In this document: positions 23,567-35,410 of the stretch, piece by piece
How the letters are laid out: the number at the start of each line of letters is the position of its first letter
Numbering within the stretch: the first letter of the stretch is position 1
Source of the DNA: Trichinella spiralis
Taxonomy: Eukaryota > Nematoda > Enoplea > Trichinellida > Trichinellidae
Direction of reading: 5' to 3'
NCBI GenBank assembly: GCA_000181795.3
Contig: CM012953.1
Coordinates: 8,266,893-8,330,892 of the forward strand
DNA length: 64,000 nucleotides
Program-made: the position numbers and the translations under genes
Notes under the pieces: generated by a model
Told to the model about the DNA's origin: nothing
Databases searched by the model: none
What the model saw: only the letters and a program-made list of their open reading frames with translations

Positions 23567-26500
23567 ATGGCAGATAAACGGAAACTTCAAGGTTTTTAAC
23601 ATATTAATTTTCATTTATTTTTATGATTGCAAATTAATTTTTTAGCCGAAATGGAAAGATGCTTGAAAAGAGTGCAAGAGGGTGTTGAATTGTTCGATCA
23701 AATCTGGGAGAAGGTGAATACTTGCAGAAATTATAGATTTAAAGCACTTATTTTGTTGCAGGTTCATGAAGCCGCTAATCTTAATCAAAAAGAGAAATTT
23801 GAAGCTGATTTGAAAAAGGAAATTAAGAAGTTGCAGGTAGTTTTTAAGTAGTTTTTTCCTTTGTAGACAATTTCTTTCCAGCGAATGAGAGATCAGATTA
23901 AAGGATGGCAAAATTCAAATGATGTCAAAGATAAAACTCAGCTATGCGATTCTCGAAGATTAATTGAGCAGGTTTGATTATGGTTTTGTATGTATTTATT
24001 CAGTTGGCTTAAAGATTGAAATATCTTACTTCGTAGAAAATGGAGCAGTTTAAAATTGTGGAACGGGAAACGAAAACGAAAGCTTACAGTAAGCAAGGTC
24101 TTGGTGCAGAACAAAAGATCGACCCAAAAGAGAAAGAAAAGGAAGAAATCATTGGTTGGCTTCAGGTAGTAATTACATAGAATTTTTATTACTGAATAAT
24201 TTTTATTCGTGTTATAGGATTCTATTGGAACGTTAAATCAACAAAGCGATGTATTTGAAGGAGAAATGGAACAAATTAATGCCATGTTTGGGAAAAAGAG
24301 GAAACCTGATCGAGATGTATGTATTTACTACTTTTTAGATATTTCAGAAAAATATGCATGTTTTTCTTGTTTTAAAGAAGCAAGATCGATTGGATGATTT
24401 GCTGAGGCATATCGAAAGGCATAAATTTCATGTCACAAAGCTTGAATCGATGATGCGTTTACTGGTGAACAATACCATTGATACACAGCTGGTTTATATT
24501 TATTATTTTTTGTTATGAAAGTAGTTAACAGCATGTTAACTGTAGGTGAAGCAAATAAAAGAAGATATTGAATATTACATTGAGAATTGTCAGGAGCCGG
24601 ACTTTGATGAAAATGAGTTTATATATGATGATCTCAATTTGGGAAATGTAGAGAGCATGTTAGGTATGTGTACCACGCATATGTACGATAATGATTGCAT
24701 AGTTGTTTTGATAATTCAAATTAGTGATTCGTAAAAATGAAGTCGTTTTTTGTTAAATGAAAGAATATTTTAGAAAAAGTTGTACGCTATAAGATTTTAA
24801 TCCAAAAATAAATTGTGAGATTTATTTGTGAGATGTTTTACTTATTTATTTTCTGTGAAGAACTTAGGTTATTAATTTTGGCTAAATTTTATCCAGGAAT
24901 TTGAAAAAAGATGTTTCCGATTAAGTTTTTTTGAAATCTAATTTTGAATTGTATGAACTTTGATAAGATTAATTTCTGGTTCCATTCATTGTCTTACGAT
25001 TTCTTGTATGTATTATTTAGCTCAACAACTTGGTAGTGTACCTCGTGCAGATGAGCGGGGAGAGGAGAATGATCTTACTCATTCTGAATCCTCAAGTCTC
25101 GCCCCTTCTTCTAGGCCTTCTTCAACGCATTCCAAAGTAATCACTATTGAATTAAGCAGCTGTAATTATGAAATTGATGGATTATTATTTTAGGCAATGT
25201 GCAGTTCTCCCACCAAAGAATTTGAAGAAAGGAAAACCCGATATCCGAGTGAAAGTACAGAAGTAAAGAAAGTTTACATATTTATTCTTTTCCTTCAAAT
25301 TGTGAATGCTGTTTATTGTAGACAGCAAAGTATGTAATTTCGAATTTAGAAAATCTTAGCAAATCGGCACCATCTACTCCTGTGAAGTTAAATAGGTAAT
25401 TTGTTCACAAATGATTGTGGATTTGTACTTTCATAAATTTATAAAGTTTTTTGTTAATTGAACATAATTTAATGTATTTTCTTATTGAATCGTAATATTT
25501 TAAATACTGTTTTTTTAATATTATATTAAAAATTATATTAGGATGGAAGCACCTTATGTGGCGCTGAATCAAATTATCCCAATTTTGAATCCTGCAGTAC
25601 CAGCGACATCTGTACCTTACAATAGTGTTGTAACTGGCGCTTCAAGCCGGCAACAGAAGTCTGGTTTTACGAGCTTACAAACGGAATCTTTTGGTATGTT
25701 GAATAATAATGTTTGAAAAGAATTTAAAATAATAATTATTATTTTAAGATACAGTGACTAATTCTTTTAACAAATTATTTGTATCTTCTGAAGTTCTGGC
25801 GAAGGAACGTTGGTTGGAAACGTCTTCAGTTTCTAAGCCAGTCATGCAACCACAACTACCAGCGATTGATAACGATTCACTTTCAGCAACAGTTGATCTT
25901 ACTGTCAATGTTGAAGCGGATTCTTGCAATTCTGCTTCAATTGTCATGAATGGTCCCGCATGCACTGCTGACGTTAGGATAATTTTTGTTGTTACTGTTA
26001 TATATTTATTTCACTTCGTTGTATAGAAGTGTAATGTTATTATTATTTTAAAATGTTATATATATGTATATATGTTTCAGCTATTAACGCAGATTAGTTT
26101 ATCGCTTCGTGCGGCCAACATTTCCCCTGTGGCTGGGGTTCACTCGCCTTCGAGCTTTTTGAACAGTACGAATAATCTCAGCGGTATGTTGTGCGCTGTA
26201 AAGGTCGTCATTATTATTAATGAAGCAGTCATTTTATCATGATAACAGGATTGCGTACTGTGCCTACATCGCTGGTCGATTCTGCGAGCTGGAGATGCGA
26301 AATGAATTCCAGCCCTGCTGCACAGCAAGCAAAAAATTCTTTTACAAGTTACCATTCTTTACCCGGGCCGTCCATAAATAGCCTTGCAACGGCTTCCACT
26401 TTGACCAGTAATTCTCAACCACTGATATTGGATCCAATATTGGGTAAATGTGAACTTACTGTTTAATTTAATTTTTTGTTTTTATCATAAATTTTTATTT

Positions 26501-27187
26501 TGTCAGGAGCTGTTCCACTTGGTAAGAAACCTCTCACCATGAAGCAAGAGCACTGCCTGAAAATGGCTGGAGAGGCGATGAAGCAGATACCTTTTCCATC
26601 GGATAAGGAAAAGGCGAGGTTAGTTGTTTTTAAAGAAATTTTTTAAATAGTATATGATTGTATTATTATTAGATGCATGGGTAATTTAATGACATGTGAA
26701 CAATTTTTAGAATTTCGTTGGAACGAGTGCCGTATTTGACTCCTCCATATTATCCACAATCTCCACTTCCCCTATCAGATACTTTCGAACATTTCAATCG
26801 TCTTTCTCCGGAAACATTATTTTTCGTTTTCTATTATCTTCAGGTTTATTCGAACATTTAATTGTTAAATAAATATTTTGTCTTTGAGTTGATGATTTGT
26901 TTATTGCAGGGAACAAAGTCTCAGTACTTAGCCGCCAAAGCATTGAAACGTCAGTCTTGGCGTTTTCACACTAAATACATGATGTGGTTTCAACGACTCG
27001 AAGAACCAAAGGTAATTACAGATGAATATGAACAGGTAAAAGCATTTTTATTCAAATGTTTATACAATAAATAATATTTTATATTTAGGGAACTTATATT
27101 TATTTTGATTTCGAACGATGGATGCAGCGGAAGAAGGAAGACTTTACATTTGAATATCGTTATTTGGAAGATAAAGAGCTTCCTTAA
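23567..27187 (+). CDS. CNOT3: CCR4-NOT complex subunit 3 (CNOT3/NOT3), complete
   Basis: Nineteen exons: 23567-23591, 23646-23713, 23762-23836, 23882-23971, 24037-24165, 24218-24316, 24378-24491, 24546-24663, 25021-25136, 25194-25262, 25322-25395, 25542-25693, 25749-25972, 26081-26183, 26249-26443, 26507-26618, 26711-26843, 26910-27035 and 27089-27187. All phases agree (2121 nt, 706 residues). The N-terminus MADKRKLQ followed by the NOT3 coiled coil ([43 protein letters not shown]) is unmistakable. A Ser/Thr-rich linker of roughly 350 residues is poorly conserved. The C-terminal NOT box ([45 protein letters not shown]) is nearly identical to the animal consensus. The protein is a scaffold of the cytoplasmic deadenylase complex and binds NOT1/NOT2. 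An ATTAAA/AATAAA region follows the stop. Confidence 0.96.
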
Positions 27188-27303
27188 TTATTGTATTAGA
27201 AGTTTCCAAGACGATTTCGACATTGCCGTCTGTGCTGTCCAGCTGTTCATATGATGTAATATTACGTCAGCGTTGCGTATTGGTTTGCGTTTCCCTGAAG
27301 TAT

Positions 27304-27309
27304 AATAAA
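27304..27309 (+). promoter_or_regulatory. AATAAA polyadenylation signal of CNOT3
   Basis: Canonical hexamer 117 bp after the CNOT3 stop codon. Confidence 0.6.
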
Positions 27310-29073
27310 AACAGATGCTTCGAGACTGTTGTTGTGTTGTTAAATTAATGAAAGTTGTTGAAGATGAAAATTACTTCTTCGAAAATTTATCAATTACACT
27401 GACAGAACCAGAACAACTACATCGTTATGGAATTTCATCACTAATTAAGAAATACTGCTAATGTTGATTGTTCTAAGTTATTTTAAAATAGAATAAAGTC
27501 AAAGTAACCTACTGACTTCATTGAAATATCGAAAACTTTGGTTTGAATTTATAATATATACCAAGAACCATAAAAAATATGTAGAAAAAAAGTAAATCAT
27601 GTATACTTATGGAAGACAAATATTTCGATGTTAATTGAAAGGAGGGATGAATTAAGTTATTGTGAAATAATGCTACATTTCTGGGCTTCGTATTCATCAT
27701 TAACAGAACAAGAGCCCATTTATTCATCTATAGGCAATTCTGAAAAAATGGTTTAGTAAACTGAAATTCAAGGGCAAAAATCCGATTTTAAAGGAACAAA
27801 AACAAAACTTACTACGTTGTTTAGATCATATTAGTTGATACTGTTACGTGTTCAGATCGGAAAACTGTAGCCACGTTTTTCCTTCTTAGCAAAGTAAACA
27901 ACAACACTGTGCTGTTTTAACGTCGTGCTATGAAATTCTCAGACAGCCACAAATTAACATATCTGGTTTAGCAGTTGATCACCTTGTTCGCATATATTAT
28001 TCATTTAAACAGTCAATAATTCATATGTAAATAACTTTCGTGATGAACAGATGACAAATTAAAAAAATATATTAGCAGTGAAAGAAATTGAATAACGAAC
28101 GCTCGAGGCAAAAACTGAAAATATGTTATACTTAAAATAATAAATACTTGCATTATTAATACATTATTCATTCGACTGAATGTTAAATCTGTAAATCTGC
28201 CAAATTGTTAATTTACATAAATTTTGTCAATAATCACTGTTTCAAAGATTTGGGTAAAAGTTACAGTACAACGATATGAAGGTAAAAATTATTTAGAATG
28301 CAAAGATATTCAAGCTGGGTTTTAAATTTTTCTCCAATTAAAAGATATTCTGCAATCAATTTTCAATTCAGCTCATCTAAGATGATACTCTAAAGTTCAG
28401 CCTAATGTTTTATAAGTTTATTGTTTCGTTTCTATAAAAGTTAATTGTTGAAACAAATATTACATTGTTAATTGATAACACTGAAATGTATTATGTTTCA
28501 TTGAAATTTATTTTATTTTTGCTACACTAGAAGTTTAAATATTTTTGTTATGTTACCGTACTTTTAAAATTAACCTTAATTTTCTGTAAAACAGTTGAAT
28601 GTTTTTTCTGAATATTTTGATTCATACATTTATCCAAAACATTTGAATTATGCATATAATACATTTCAGCTATGTTAAACAACCAAATATACGTTAAAAA
28701 ATGCAGTTGATGTGTGCTGTTTTATCGTTAAATTATTGTACATTTTTTTGTCAAGTTCTTTTGTCTGATTTTCATTTTCTAAATTGTTTTTTTAATTTAA
28801 CTTTTTAAATGTTTTTTTAATGTAAAATAGCGGTTAAAATATGGAAACGTAGCGAGTGAATTGTAGGAATTTAATTTTCACACTTGACATGTGTAAATTT
28901 GTCTCTCAGAAATTGTAAAAATCAAGAAACTTAGGTTAATGCAATCACTGCATTGAGGATTGAATAGAGTGAAAATTTTTATCTTAGAATATTAAATAAC
29001 AGTTCAAGTGTATCGTTTATTATCATAATGTGCCACAGCGTTTTTAAGCTGTTGTTGAAAACTGCACTGTGAA
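27310..29073. other. AT-rich intergenic region upstream of PARS2
   Basis: About 1.8 kb between CNOT3 and PARS2 with no coding signal. The open frame at 27518-27727 (-) has no domain and extreme A/T codon bias. Presumably it holds the 3' end of CNOT3 transcripts and the PARS2 promoter. Confidence 0.4.
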
Positions 29074-30616
29074 ATGGTGTATTTTCTTTTGTCGAAAATA
29101 TTTCAACCGATCGTTTCACGACCATGGAAATCTATATCAGCCGTTGAAATGATTAGCAAAAGTCAACGGCTTATGCTTGATAATGGTCTGATTGAATACG
29201 TCGGCGGGAAGGGTTTGTTCCATTATTTGCCGGTCGGTTTGAGAGCTTTGGAAAAGCTGTGCATCATCATTCGACATGAAATGGATCTTCTTGGAGCCGG
29301 TCGTATGGCTTTGTCGAATCTATGCGAGCGCAGCGTTTGGGAACAGACTGGTCGATGGGAAGAAGTTTCTGCTGAACTTCTTCGGTTGAAAGGTTTTTTC
29401 CATCGATTAATATTATAAAGTTAGGTTTGGCACTTTTTAGATAGAAAAGGAAAAGAGTATTGTCTTTGTCCAACCCACGAAGAATCAGTTACCAGCTTGA
29501 TCAGCAGATTTTCTCCGATCACAAGCAGTCGGCTTCCTCTGCTACTTTACCAAATTACTTTAAAATACCGTGATGAACCAAATCCAAGATTTGGACTTGC
29601 TCGTGCAAGGGAATTTTTCATGAAAGATATGTACAGCTTCGACTTGGACACCAAATCCGCTATGAAAACATACGACGCTGTAAATAAAGCATACTTTAGC
29701 ATTTTTCAAACTCTCGGCATCAAAGTGCACCGTGTTGAAGCGGCTGTTGGAAGCATAGGGGGAAATTTGAGTCATGAATTTCATTGTGAAAGTCAGTATG
29801 GCGAAGATTACATCCTGATGTGCGAAAAATGCCAGAAAAAATTCACGGAAGAGGTACTTGTTAATTCGACTACTTGTCCAGTTTGCAATGAGCCGTTTCA
29901 AAAAGTTCGTTCATTGGAGCTTGCGCACACATTTTTCTTAGGTAATAAACATTTCGTGAATTTCATATTGGAAAATAATTATTAAAGTTTATGCTATGAA
30001 GAGCGCAAAGTTGAAGTTTCTTAAATTAGCCTCTGATTGATTGTTTGATAAAAAATAGAATTTTGGTAAAGATATTTTTGATAAATTGAAATGACAAATG
30101 AAATTGAATAATGTGCAGTAGTGTTTTCGATGTTTTTAAGGTGAAAAATACTCTCAAGCATTAGGTGCTACCGTAACCTGCAATCCCGGAAGTCCAATAC
30201 CACTGCAGATGGGTTGTTTTGGAATAGGCATCTCCCGGCTGTTGGCAGCGATTGTTGACTACTTTTCTAGTGATGAAGAAATTCGTTGGCCACTTTGTAT
30301 AGCACCTTATAAAGTTTGTGTCATTCCTCCGAAAAATGGCAGTCGAGAATATCCGGCTACTCCTATGGCTTTGCATCTGGCCGAGCAACTGTCCTCTTTA
30401 GCTAATTTCAATGAGGAAATTGTTTATGACGACAGAACACATCAGACTGTCGGTACACGACTGCGCGATGCTAAACGTAGAGGATATCCGTATGTGATCG
30501 TAGCCAACAAAACAGTATTCAACAAATCTTCGCCGAAGTTTGAATTACATTGCACTGCTACTGATGAAGTTCTCGAAGTGACACATGCAGAATTGTTCCA
30601 ACGTATTCGAGAAAGC

Positions 30617-30622
<6 letters not shown>
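29074..30622 (+). CDS. PARS2: Mitochondrial prolyl-tRNA synthetase (PARS2), complete
   Basis: Three exons, 29074-29392, 29441-29941 and 30141-30622, with matching phase-1 junctions (1302 nt, 433 residues). It is a class II aminoacyl-tRNA synthetase. It begins with the SQRLMLDNGLIE segment. Motif 2 is RDEPNPRFGLARAREFFMKD, followed by DMYSFD. After a short insert with two CxxC pairs (CEKC, CPVC), motif 3 reads MGCFGIGISRLLAA. The C-terminal anticodon-binding domain follows (CVIPPKNGS; DDRTHQTVGTRLRDAKRRGY). It charges mitochondrial tRNA-Pro. The length fits human PARS2 (about 475) with a shorter N-terminus, and the first residues (basic, hydroxylated, LSKIFQPIVSRPW) suit a mitochondrial targeting peptide. 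Four residues with two CxxC pairs in the editing-domain position may bind zinc. Confidence 0.95.
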
Positions 30623-30651
<29 letters not shown>

Positions 30652-30652
30652 T
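30620..30652 (+). repeat. (AAT)n microsatellite at the PARS2 stop
   Basis: About ten AAT/ATA repeats begin at the stop codon and form the start of the 3' UTR. Confidence 0.85.
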
Positions 30653-30675
30653 TGATTTTGTTGTTTTCTTTCTCT

Positions 30676-30681
30676 AATAAA
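30676..30681 (+). promoter_or_regulatory. AATAAA polyadenylation signal of PARS2
   Basis: Canonical hexamer 54 bp after the stop. Confidence 0.65.
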
Positions 30682-31640
30682 ACAATCATTGAAATAAATG
30701 GCAAGAAATCAATTTTTCAATTGAAGAAAGCCAAAAGGCAGTTGAAAAATATGCTTGTTTTTTGATATACGTGCACATGGCTTAGCCATGTGTGGAGTGG
30801 AACGATTTTTTTGCCAGTAAAGCGTAGATTCACTTTCACAGAGAAGACATAAAGATTTTGAGAAATTCAAAACTTTAATTATTTAATAAATTTTTGGCAA
30901 AAGAATTCAAAAAGAAGAGAAAACATATGAAATGAGCAAAATTCAATGATTTATAAGAAATGTCATCGTCATCATTATCACTATAACCCGCAAAGTTTTA
31001 ATTGACTGACTAACAAAAAATAAAAATAATTTCACTTTCAAATGGCATTAATTTTTGTCACGCATTATGTATATCTTTTTATTTTTATGAAGAACAAATT
31101 ATAGTCATCAGAATTGTTCGTATCAATGCTTAATCAAAAATTATTATTTTTCTAACAACAACAACGACAACAAGAAGCCTTTTACCATATTTTTTTGATC
31201 AGCGTGTAAGGCTTGATTTTATTCAATAAAATCTATTCCGCGTGAAAGATTTCATTTAGATAAAATTATTTTTTCTGTAAAATCAATTTTCTGTTATATT
31301 CATGCCTTTTGTAAGTGAATGTTCAATTCAAAAGATTGAAAAGAAAAAGTCAAATTTCCAATATTCAAAGTCAACAATTAAACCAACAAATTACACACTT
31401 TTGAGTTTATTAAAATACTTCCTTGGAAAAAATGTGTAATTTCTGAAATTATATTAATTGCAAATTTTTAATGAAAAATAATTCAATTAATAATAAAATA
31501 TCAATTGCATTCAATTTATTAATCATACTCATTGTCAATAGATGAATATCACATCAATAATGCAATTTCCAGATCACGCGCTTTTACAGTGTGATAAATC
31601 GCATGAATAGATGAGACTAATTTGCATAATAATAAATAGA
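30682..31640. other. AT-rich intergenic stretch, nothing recognised
   Basis: No open frame with coding character, no repeat structure and no RNA gene seen. Confidence 0.4.
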
Positions 31641-31943
31641 CTGCTGATGGAATTCATTCTGTGGAAGATATCAATTTTGAATCCAGGCAAACAATCGGTT
31701 CAACCAGTGGTTTATATAATTCATCACGAAATGGGCAGTTTGTCATGAAGTCAAATTTATCATTTTTCCATCTCGAATCTGAATATGACAATGGTAAATC
31801 TTCGAAATCATTGAACGATGAAGATTTATTGGATGAAAAAAATAAAAGTAATAAATAATTATCCGTACGATGAAAATGCAAATGGACAAGCAGTCATAGA
31901 AAATGTTGGTCAGCATGCTCCATCGCCGCTGACGGATTGTTGA
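31641..31943 (+). pseudogene. Candidate exon or gene remnant encoding an acidic Asn/Ser-rich tail, frame broken
   Basis: From about 31641 an open frame reads HSVEDINFESRQTIGSTSGL, then HLESEYDNGKSSKSLNDEDL, and stops at 31858. A second frame overlaps it by a few codons and continues NNYPYDENANGQAVIENVG to a stop at 31941-31943 (SPLTDC). Composition is alike in both, and the switch falls at an A-tract near 31836-31852. This suggests one exon with a small indel, from decay or a sequencing error. No domain is recognised; the acidic, serine-rich character would fit a cytoplasmic receptor tail. No upstream exons were found. Confidence 0.3.
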
Positions 31944-34403
31944 CAATAATTTTTTGATATTAAAAATAATTTTCAAATATTTTAATTTAAAAAAGAAAAA
32001 TTTTTTAAGCATGATAATTTCAACTTTTTTAAAAAATGAATAAAATGATATTGCATATACTTGATTTTTGTAAATGCGAGAAAGGTTCTACCAAAGCAAT
32101 GAATACTGCAATAAAAGGTTATCATTGTTTCATGTTTTGAAAATTTTATATTTTTAAAAATAAATTTCAGCATTTTTATGCTGAATTTGAATTATCACAA
32201 AAGAATAAATAAATAAGTGTATTCTTATTCATAGAGATTATTTTTCTTATTTCAATTTGGTAATTGCAGTTTTAATTAGGCTGAGTAAACTGCTTTTCTT
32301 ATCAAGATAAATTCCAACAATTTTGCTATTCTGATCAGTGTTTTAATTGATAAAATTCATGTCCAACGTTTGAAATTTTTTATTTTTTTATTAATAAAAT
32401 GAAAATTCTTTTGAAAAGCAATTATCCAAAAGCGTATATGCATATTTATACATATATTCATTTAAGTCAAATCAAATTTAATGATAAAAAATTTTCTTGA
32501 TTTGCAATGAGATGTTTTTTTCTAATTCTCATAATTAATGAATTTTAATAGCTTGTGTAAATTCAGTTTCAGCACGCCTCAATGAATTTGATATTTAAAA
32601 CGAAATTCTGATAAATTAGCATATTTTTTATTGTTAATCGTCTTGAATACAATATTTATTTCTTCTGAATGAATGAAAAGTTTCTGCTTTAGTTTTATTA
32701 ATAGCGAGCTTAAATTAGCTTGAGTAATTTTATTATGTTTACTTGTCATTTATGCATTATTCATTTTCATAGCAAATTGATCTAATGAGCAAAACTGACC
32801 TAAGTTACTTTCAGTGAAACATTATTATAAATTGATAAATAATTATGTCCTTATTAGATACTTGGAATAAATTCACGGTTGCATCTTTCTTATTTTAATA
32901 AAGCCTCTCTACAATGAATTGACTGTAAGCGAGCACATTTATAAATAGGCTATTCATTACTTATAGCCTGCGTCATTTTTGAACCAATAGAAGTTATATA
33001 ACAATTCGATATATGGCAATAATCGAAGAAAGTATTATTGAATGAAGATTTTCACACAACTGCTTATTCATCTGAAAAGTATAAAAGTACTCAAAGTGGA
33101 TTGTTTAAAGTTGATAAATCAACAGAAGAAACATTCATATCAAGATAGTGAGAGCTATTTAATCTGTAAAAATTAATGATTCATAATTATGGCAATGCAA
33201 CAGAGGATTAAATAAGAAATACAGAGGTTTAGAATAATGGCATGCTACAAAATAATAAATAGATTTTCTATAAATGCACTTTTTCATGAATTCTTAAGAA
33301 AAAATTTTCTTGATGCAATATTTTGTTGCAAAGTTTTTCAAAGTTATTTTTATGATTCGACTAATAAATTAAGTGCTCATTGGGCATTGAATAAATTTTT
33401 TGACACATCATTGCTTTTCTTTTTTATATTAACTAAATCATATTATTACAGCAAGATGATCAGCTAATCACGGATTGACCTGTTAATAAAAAGAGTGTTA
33501 ATTGCAGAGGAATACTTTCAGAAAATTTTAATATGAAGATGATTTAAAAATGCATGAATAAATCTCTTAATTTAAATGAATACAAAAGTTATGCTCTGAA
33601 TGAAAAAATGATTTTATAATTTCATATTTTCTGAACTTAACCTACATGCAAACAAAAGTGCATATTTTATTAATCTGTGACAAGTGTTTTCAAAACATTA
33701 AGTAAGTATTCAGCGTCGTATATCACGAAAACTTGTTTCAACATGGAAATAATACTAAAAGTTTGATTAAGAAAAAAGCTCAGTTGAAGTCTAATTTTTT
33801 CTTATTAACTGCGCATTACATTGTTTACATGCAGTACATTATGAAAATTTCTGCATGCACATATGAAAGAAGTTGATTTAATTATCATAACATAGAAATA
33901 GTTTATTTTATACGTTACATGCAGAATGAAATTATTTTGTTTACAAATTAGACATTATTGTTATATAAATATTTACATTATTGATACAAATATGGATATA
34001 TATGTCATAAGCTTAAGCAGCGCAGTTAATGAAATTCTTGATCTATATATGATGAATCAGAACGGATTATAAACATTTTGCAAAAAAATGCAAAAGAAGC
34101 TATTGGCAAAATTATGATTTTATTTTTGTTTTTCTAATTAAAAACAGAATTCAGTTTGCTTCAGATAAAAAGATATATTTTTCAAATATTAAAAAATTGT
34201 GCAAGAATATTTTTTGTTGTGAATCAAACTATTTTATTGTTCGAAAATGAATAAATTTGTATAAAAGTTGGAAAAAAGAAATTTCTTCAAATCATCTCAG
34301 AGATCGAATTCAAACTGCAGAAAACGGTAATAAAGAAAGTATAGTGGAATGATTGTGTTTGTTACAGTAAAAAATGAGAAAGAATTATCAAATAATGGTC
34401 CTG
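31944..34403. other. AT-rich intergenic region with scattered short open stretches
   Basis: About 2.5 kb. A short frame at about 33023-33148 (NEDFHTTAYSSEKYKSTQSG) has a composition like the remnant at 31641-31943 and may be another decayed piece of it. Otherwise no coding signal. Confidence 0.35.
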
Positions 34404-34827
34404 TTAATACGCAGGTTCAGGGAACCCAGCGTTCCAGGTGGGCCGAATGAGACCGGCTCTTTTGCCAAAAGCCATGCCAGCCAGCGGGTCAAAATACTGC
34501 CCGGATATTGCCGAAGGGCCGGCACGTTTGCCCAATGCCATGCCTCCCAATGGATCGAAATAGAGTTGCGTTGGCAAACGTTTTTCGAAAGTACGATCGC
34601 TTAATGATTTTGTCTAAAATTAATAAATAATAATAATAATAATGTAAATAAATAAAAGCAGGAGGGAAGGAGGGAGGGAGGGAATGAATAAATAAATAAA
34701 AAACAGCTATTATTACATCGCTTGGAATATTGTAAATGAATCGAGCCGTTGTCAAAGTGGATATTAGCTGCGTGCTGATCATCAGCCAAAATAGCAGCAG
34801 TCCATTCAGCGTTGCCTTCAAGACCAT
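34404..34827 (-). CDS. Neuropeptide precursor with two FDPLxGMAxG-KR peptides
   Basis: Two coding exons on the minus strand, 34717-34827 and 34404-34613, joined in phase 0 (321 nt, 106 residues). The first exon is a signal peptide (MVLKATLNGLLLFWLMISTQ) plus a short spacer. The second encodes dibasic-bounded peptides: FEKR, then LPTQLYFDPLGGMALG-KR, then AGPSAISGQYFDPLAGMAFG-KR, then a C-terminal peptide ending PEPAY. The Gly before each KR predicts amidated ends (GGMAL-NH2 and AGMAF-NH2). The repeated FDPLxGMA core resembles nematode neuropeptide-like proteins with FDxLxGxxxG ends (NLP-3/NLP-5 style). The exact orthologue is not certain. A 5' leader exon lies beyond 34959. Confidence 0.88.
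34620..34705. repeat. Low-complexity AAT / GGGA / AAAT simple repeats in the neuropeptide intron
   Basis: Runs of AAT, GGAGGGAGG and AAATAAAT fill the intron between the two coding exons. Confidence 0.75.
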
Positions 34828-35410
34828 GGTGTGTCTGTTTTTTTTGAAACTTAAAAAACAACAATAAGCAAAGGGATGAAGTGTATGTATGCGGAATAAA
34901 ATTGCAGTATTTTTCTTATTTTTGAATATCAGATTATTTATTATCCGAGCATACTTACTTGATTGCAGAAAATGAACGACTGTGCACAGAGAGGTGGCTT
35001 CGAGGGGTAGACGCGCGTTGGGTGGAAAGCGTTTATATTGTCGACAGTAGGTGGAAGAAAATGACGACGTCAATGGTGCGATGAAAGCTGAAAGCTGCCA
35101 TGTGAAAAGATCAATCCCGTCTGTTAGTGGTGAAACCACCTGGTGGCGGATCTTTGCCAATTCTGGCTCAACAGTTGGCTCATCTGGCAGAAATTGATCA
35201 CACCGCTCGAAGCTTGTCGTCCATTTCTGTCAAGCTGTAAATTCAATTTCAACAAATTTCGCCAAGCTTCCAACGTCCGCTTCAATTCAACGTGCGATTC
35301 CCAATTATGATGAACCATTTGAATAATCAGCCGGGCGGATCATTACGCACCACGCTTCGTCGTCGGCAGCAATGGAAAATTGTCAATCGTCCGCCACATC
35401 TGTCCTTACC
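34828..35410 (-). promoter_or_regulatory. Spliced 5' leader and probable promoter region of the neuropeptide gene
   Basis: On the minus strand there is a strong donor TCAA|gtaagtat at 34958 and an acceptor acag|ACACACC at 34834, seven bases before the start codon. This defines a 124-bp leader intron. The upstream part (34959-35410) is more GC-rich than the surroundings and is open on both strands for long stretches. The minus frame cannot be joined to the precursor frame (the splice gives a stop), so I treat it as untranslated leader. Confidence 0.5.

Noticed and set aside
34489-35160. 223-residue minus-strand open frame covering the neuropeptide gene
   Set aside because: It runs through the leader intron, the signal-peptide exon in a matching frame and then the coding intron; the precursor frame in the last exon is different. 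It is a composite of real exon and intron sequence.
35128-35390. Plus-strand two-exon reading (KPPGGGSLPILAQQLAHLAE, then FVVGSNGKLSIVRHICPYH)
   Set aside because: It looks protein-like and the junction is in phase, but it lies antisense to the neuropeptide leader, has no start codon and matches no family. GC-rich DNA is easily open on both strands.
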